From Bdellovibrionia bacterium (lineage in GTDB: Bacteria; Bdellovibrionota; Bdellovibrionia; Bdellovibrionales; JAGQZY01), in contig JAUHWN010000032.1 of the NCBI GenBank assembly GCA_030424665.1, forward strand, positions 1 to 32,613: DNA of 32,613 nt, read 5' to 3'. A program made the position numbers and the translations under genes. This document shows positions 29,381 to 32,613 of this stretch, in pieces. Numbering within the stretch: the stretch's first letter is position 1; each line of letters opens with the position of its first letter. Under the pieces are notes generated by a model. It saw only the letters and a program-made list of their open reading frames with translations. It was not told the origin of the DNA and did not search any database.

Positions 29381-30883
29381 TTAAAGTCCTGTAATTACGG
29401 ACTTTTGAACCACTCTGAAAAGAGAGGCTGAAAGGATTCCAAAGACCACAATAAAGACTGCGGAAGCAACCAAGGTCGCTTTTGTGAAGACCAAACGAGT
29501 TTGGATCTCATTAGGTTGATCCTCAGACATGTACATGTAAACAACTGGTTTGAGATAGTAATACACACTAATCACAGAGTTAATAACACCCCAGAGCGAT
29601 AGCCAAATAAAACCCTGATCCATCGCTGCTGAAAATAAGTAAAACTTAGAGAAAAAGCCAAGGGTTGGTGGAATTCCAGCTAAACTCAAGAGTAAAATAG
29701 CAAAAGAAAGAGCTACTAATGGTGCCTTTAAAGAAAGCCCCTTAAGGCCATCGATATTTAAAATTGTAGTCTCCTTCTTTTCAAAGAGAGCGACGAGTGC
29801 AAAGGTACCAACAGTCATTAGTGAATAGGCGAAAATATAAAAGAGTAGGCCTGTCGCTCCACTATCAAAGTTCTCACCAAATCCAGCAGAGATAATTCCA
29901 ACCATCATATACCCGGAGTGAGCAATACTTGAATAGGCGAGCATTCTTTTTAGATTAGTCTGCTTAAGGGCCGCAACATTTCCTACGGTCATCGTAAGAA
30001 TCGCCAACCACTGCATAACATTCAAAAAATCGAGATCTTCGAGTCTAAAAAAGTTAGCCGAAGTAAAAATTCTTAAAAATGCCAAGAACGAGGCCGCCTT
30101 CACAGCCGTCGACATGAGAGTTGTTACTGGCGTCGCAGCTCCTTGGTAGACATCTGGAGTCCAAGCGTGAAATGGGAAAACAGAAACTTTAAAAGCAAAT
30201 CCCACAACGATCATCAATAAACCAATTACAAACAGCTTATTCGAATTAAATAGATCAACAGCATTTGATGTTATAACGGGGATTGATGTCGATCCCACTG
30301 AACCATAAACAAATGAGATACCAAAAAGGAATATAGCGGAAGCGAAAGAACCCAATACAAAGTACTTAAACGAAGCCTCTTTTGATAATGTTCTTTCACG
30401 AGAAAGAGCAATAATCACGTAAAGAGCCAATGACATAAATTCAATAGCAATAAACGTAATCATTAGATCGTTCGACATAACGACGAGGACCATTCCAATA
30501 ATTGAATTGAGAGTCAGAAATAGATACTCAGAAAACTGTTTTCCTCGCACAGCAATATGGTCATAGGACAACAAGAGTGTAATCGCTCCTAAAAAATATA
30601 TGAGATAACTAATCCAAATACCCATGCCATCAATAACTATGGCACCAGAAAAAGCTGTAATAAAAGGCTCTTGTGATTCTCTCAACATATTAGAAATGAC
30701 TGCGAAAGTCGTTCCCGAGGCACCTAATAAGCCGAAAAATCCCCAAATCACTGCAGCAAAAGGTTTAAGTTCTCGATTTCCTCTTAACATTTTAAGAGTG
30801 ATCGGAATCACACTCGCAATAAAAAGTATAATCAAAGGCAGAATTAGAATGGGTTCCCTGAGGGTATTAAATTGTACATCCAT
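29381..30883 (-). CDS. nuoN: NADH-quinone oxidoreductase subunit N
   Basis: NuoN is one of the three antiporter-like proton-pumping subunits in the membrane arm of complex I. The 500-residue protein has about 14 membrane helices and the family motifs EFMSLALYVIIAL, FKVSVFPFHAWTPDVYQGAAT, KQTNLKRMLAYSSIAHSGYM and GIPPTLGFFSKFYLF. Its ATG overlaps the nuoM stop (TAATG), so the two are translationally coupled. It is the last gene of the operon, followed by an intrinsic terminator. Confidence 0.97.
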   Translation of the reverse strand: MDVQFNTLREPILILPLIILFIASVIPITLKMLRGNRELKPFAAVIWGFFGLLGASGTTFAVISNMLRESQEPFITAFSGAIVIDGMGIWISYLIYFLGAITLLLSYDHIAVRGKQFSEYLFLTLNSIIGMVLVVMSNDLMITFIAIEFMSLALYVIIALSRERTLSKEASFKYFVLGSFASAIFLFGISFVYGSVGSTSIPVITSNAVDLFNSNKLFVIGLLMIVVGFAFKVSVFPFHAWTPDVYQGAATPVTTLMSTAVKAASFLAFLRIFTSANFFRLEDLDFLNVMQWLAILTMTVGNVAALKQTNLKRMLAYSSIAHSGYMMVGIISAGFGENFDSGATGLLFYIFAYSLMTVGTFALVALFEKKETTILNIDGLKGLSLKAPLVALSFAILLLSLAGIPPTLGFFSKFYLFSAAMDQGFIWLSLWGVINSVISVYYYLKPVVYMYMSEDQPNEIQTRLVFTKATLVASAVFIVVFGILSASLFRVVQKSVITGL

Positions 30884-32469
30884 TAGAGTGTCTCCCCTTC
30901 TTCTTCATCTTTCTCAACGATCAAAGCCGTTTTTGTATGAGAATCTTGATTGGCGTCCTTTAAAGTGAGTTCATAGTTTTCTCTATTATTAACCAAATAA
31001 TCGAGACTTGGTTTTGACCAATTCAAAAAGTGATCGGGGAACAAACCCATCCAGAAGACCATGATCACCAATGGTGCCATCACAACAATTTCTCTGAGAC
31101 TCAGGTCTTTTAAGACACCCTTTGTTTGGTTCATTAATTCGCCCTCTGTACCAAAGAAAATTTTCTTACACATCCAGAGCATGTAAACAGCACCAAACAC
31201 CACGCCTGTTGCAGCAAATATTCCGTATACTGGATTTGCCTGGAATGTTCCAAGAAGAATCAAAAATTCACCCACAAAGCCATTTGTCATCGGAACGGCA
31301 ATACTCGAAAAAGTAATGATGAAAAATAATATTGTATAGATTGGAAGAATCTTAGCGAGACCACCATACTTTACAATTTCACGGGAATGGGTCCGGTCAT
31401 AGATCATTCCTACTAACAAGAAAAGCCCACCGGTACTAATACCGTGATTTAACATCTGGTAAACTCCCCCGGTGACTCCGTAGGCATTAAGGGCAAAAAG
31501 ACCGATGATCACATAACCCATGTGAGAAACCGAAGAATAAGCCACTAGCTTCTTCATGTCGGGCTGAACCATAGCAACCAATGCTCCGTAAATAATTCCG
31601 ACCACACCTAAGAGCATAAATAGCCAGGCCCAATGTGCTGCCGCATCCGGAAACATTGGAATGACAAATCGAAGAAAACCATAGGTTCCCATTTTCAACA
31701 TAACAGCTGCTAAAACGACGGAACCCGCAGTTGGTGCTTCAACGTGAGCGTCAGGTAACCAAGTATGAACAGGAAACATAGGGACCTTGATCGCAAAAGC
31801 TATGGCAAATGCAAAAAAGAGAAGAGTTTGAGGGTTTAAAAAGTCATTAGCTATAAAAGGAATATTGAGCCGATAGAAATCTAAAACATTCGCGCTCAGT
31901 GCTCCGCCCTGGGCATCCACCTGGAAAATCAAATAAATGATCCCAAGTAACATTAATACAGAGCCGGCCATGGTAAAAATAAAGAATTTCAAGGTGGCGT
32001 AGATCCGTCTCGCTCCTCCCCAGATTCCAACAATGAAATACATTGGTACGAGGGATAATTCGAAAAAGACGTAAAACAATATAGCATCGAGAGCGAGGAA
32101 GGAGCCAAGCATCGCCGTTTGCAAAAGAAAGAGATTTAAATGAAAGAACTTCACTCTCTTCGTAATACTCTCCCAACTTCCAAGGATAATTAGTGGTGTG
32201 AGAAAAGTAGAAAGAATCACAAGCCAAAGTGAAAGTCCGTCGATTCCTACAAAATAGGTGACGCCAATTTCAGGTATCCAAGGAATCTGTTCGGCCAACT
32301 GAATTGCCGCCGAAGAACTATCAAACTTAAATAACAAACCGAGGCTTATTACAAAATGAAGAGTGGCGAAAACTAAAGACGACATTCTTACGGTTTTATC
32401 AGATGGCATCAGGGCAATGATGACCGCGAACAAAAGTGGTAGAAATACAATTAAACTTAATAATCCCAT
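30883..32469 (-). CDS. nuoM: NADH-quinone oxidoreductase subunit M
   Basis: NuoM is a proton-pumping, antiporter-like subunit of complex I. The 528-residue protein has the expected run of membrane helices and motifs: FFELSLVPMYFIVGIWGG (with the conserved membrane Glu), KVPMFPVHTWLPDAHVEAPTAGSV, KKLVAYSSVSHMGYVIIG, LNHGISTGGLFLLVG and TNGFVGEFLILLG. A 30-residue acidic soluble tail (LKDANQDSH onward) follows the last helix. It begins two bases after the nuoL stop. Confidence 0.97.
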   Translation of the reverse strand: MGLLSLIVFLPLLFAVIIALMPSDKTVRMSSLVFATLHFVISLGLLFKFDSSSAAIQLAEQIPWIPEIGVTYFVGIDGLSLWLVILSTFLTPLIILGSWESITKRVKFFHLNLFLLQTAMLGSFLALDAILFYVFFELSLVPMYFIVGIWGGARRIYATLKFFIFTMAGSVLMLLGIIYLIFQVDAQGGALSANVLDFYRLNIPFIANDFLNPQTLLFFAFAIAFAIKVPMFPVHTWLPDAHVEAPTAGSVVLAAVMLKMGTYGFLRFVIPMFPDAAAHWAWLFMLLGVVGIIYGALVAMVQPDMKKLVAYSSVSHMGYVIIGLFALNAYGVTGGVYQMLNHGISTGGLFLLVGMIYDRTHSREIVKYGGLAKILPIYTILFFIITFSSIAVPMTNGFVGEFLILLGTFQANPVYGIFAATGVVFGAVYMLWMCKKIFFGTEGELMNQTKGVLKDLSLREIVVMAPLVIMVFWMGLFPDHFLNWSKPSLDYLVNNRENYELTLKDANQDSHTKTALIVEKDEEEGETL

Positions 32470-32471
32470 AA

Positions 32472-32613
32472 TTACCCCATCACCACTGCAAAGATGACAA
32501 CAACGACACCTAAGAGAATTAGAAGAGCGTATTGCTGGATATTACCGGACTGCATAGAGCGCACACTTGAACCCGCGCCCTTCACCATATCACTTGTCCA
32601 ATAAGAAATTTTA
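32472..32613 (-). CDS. nuoL: NADH-quinone oxidoreductase subunit L, C-terminal end only
   Basis: The last 46 codons of nuoL enter the window from the right edge. The product ends in the final NuoL membrane helix: GAGSSVRSMQSGNIQQYALLI, then LLGVVVVIFAVVMG and TAA at 32474-32472. The SGNIQQYALL segment matches the usual NuoL tail (QTGxVQxYA). Position directly before nuoM supports the call. The start lies outside the window. Confidence 0.88.
   Translation of the reverse strand, partial: KISYWTSDMVKGAGSSVRSMQSGNIQQYALLILLGVVVVIFAVVMG

Noticed and set aside
31847-32227. 126-residue minus-strand frame
   Set aside because: Alternate frame inside nuoM; composition is Cys/Trp/Tyr-rich as expected of a shadow frame.
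1-32613. Genome-wide reassignment of TAG
   Set aside because: grpE, dnaJ, the LpoA-like gene and lon all end at TAG at the expected family C-terminus, so TAG acts as a normal stop.

Overview
The window (32,613 bases, moderately low G+C) reads as ordinary chromosome from a Gram-negative, predatory-type bacterium of the Bdellovibrionota (Bdellovibrio/Bacteriovorax relatives). I infer this from three things. There is a 64-residue histone-fold protein of the Bdellovibrio Bd0055/HBb type. There are many lipoproteins and exported hydrolases, plus a Tat system and complex I. GatCAB implies indirect tRNA amidation. I see no rRNA, tRNA, CRISPR array, prophage or insertion sequence. This is inference from gene content; no database search was possible.

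Layout. 1-623 (-) is the 5' part of rho, with an RG-rich disordered N-terminal extension and an in-frame TAG exactly where the conserved Glu of the GVLEIL motif should be. 744-1369 (+) holds a possible small ORF and a PilZ protein, ending at a bidirectional terminator shared with a large LysM lipoprotein (-). 3080-7657 (-) is a tight gatC-gatA-gatB-ppx-DUF192 unit. ligA (+, 7770-9935) converges on the histone gene (-, 9951-10145). 10263-13658 (-) is an unknown conserved protein, tatB, tatC and a membrane-anchored metallophosphoesterase, probably one operon from an extended -10 promoter at 13700-13708. A two-domain M16 peptidase (-) starts two bases from a divergent hemW (+). hemW is followed by grpE, a class II dnaJ and an LpoA/LppC-like lipoprotein. 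Next come a DksA-like protein that has lost its zinc cysteines, a small coiled-coil protein, and lon behind a perfect inverted repeat; lon ends at a strong terminator. 24810-29213 is an accessory-looking block: an HTH/coiled-coil regulator, a patatin lipase with a likely frame disruption at its 5' end, a Cys-containing secreted protein coupled to an M23 endopeptidase, and a trypsin-like protease whose ribosome-binding site lies in a perfect 7-bp hairpin. 29381-32613 (-) is the end of the nuo operon (nuoL partial, nuoM, nuoN).

Themes: protein quality control (Lon, GrpE, DnaJ, M16), envelope and export functions (Tat, lipoproteins, M23, trypsin-like protease, patatin), and DNA or RNA architecture (histone, LigA, Rho, DksA-like). 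The observations most worth pursuing are the bacterial histone and its dyad-marked promoter, the amber codon inside rho, the stacked regulatory dyads upstream of the serine protease, the insertion in LigA, and the lesion at the start of the patatin gene.
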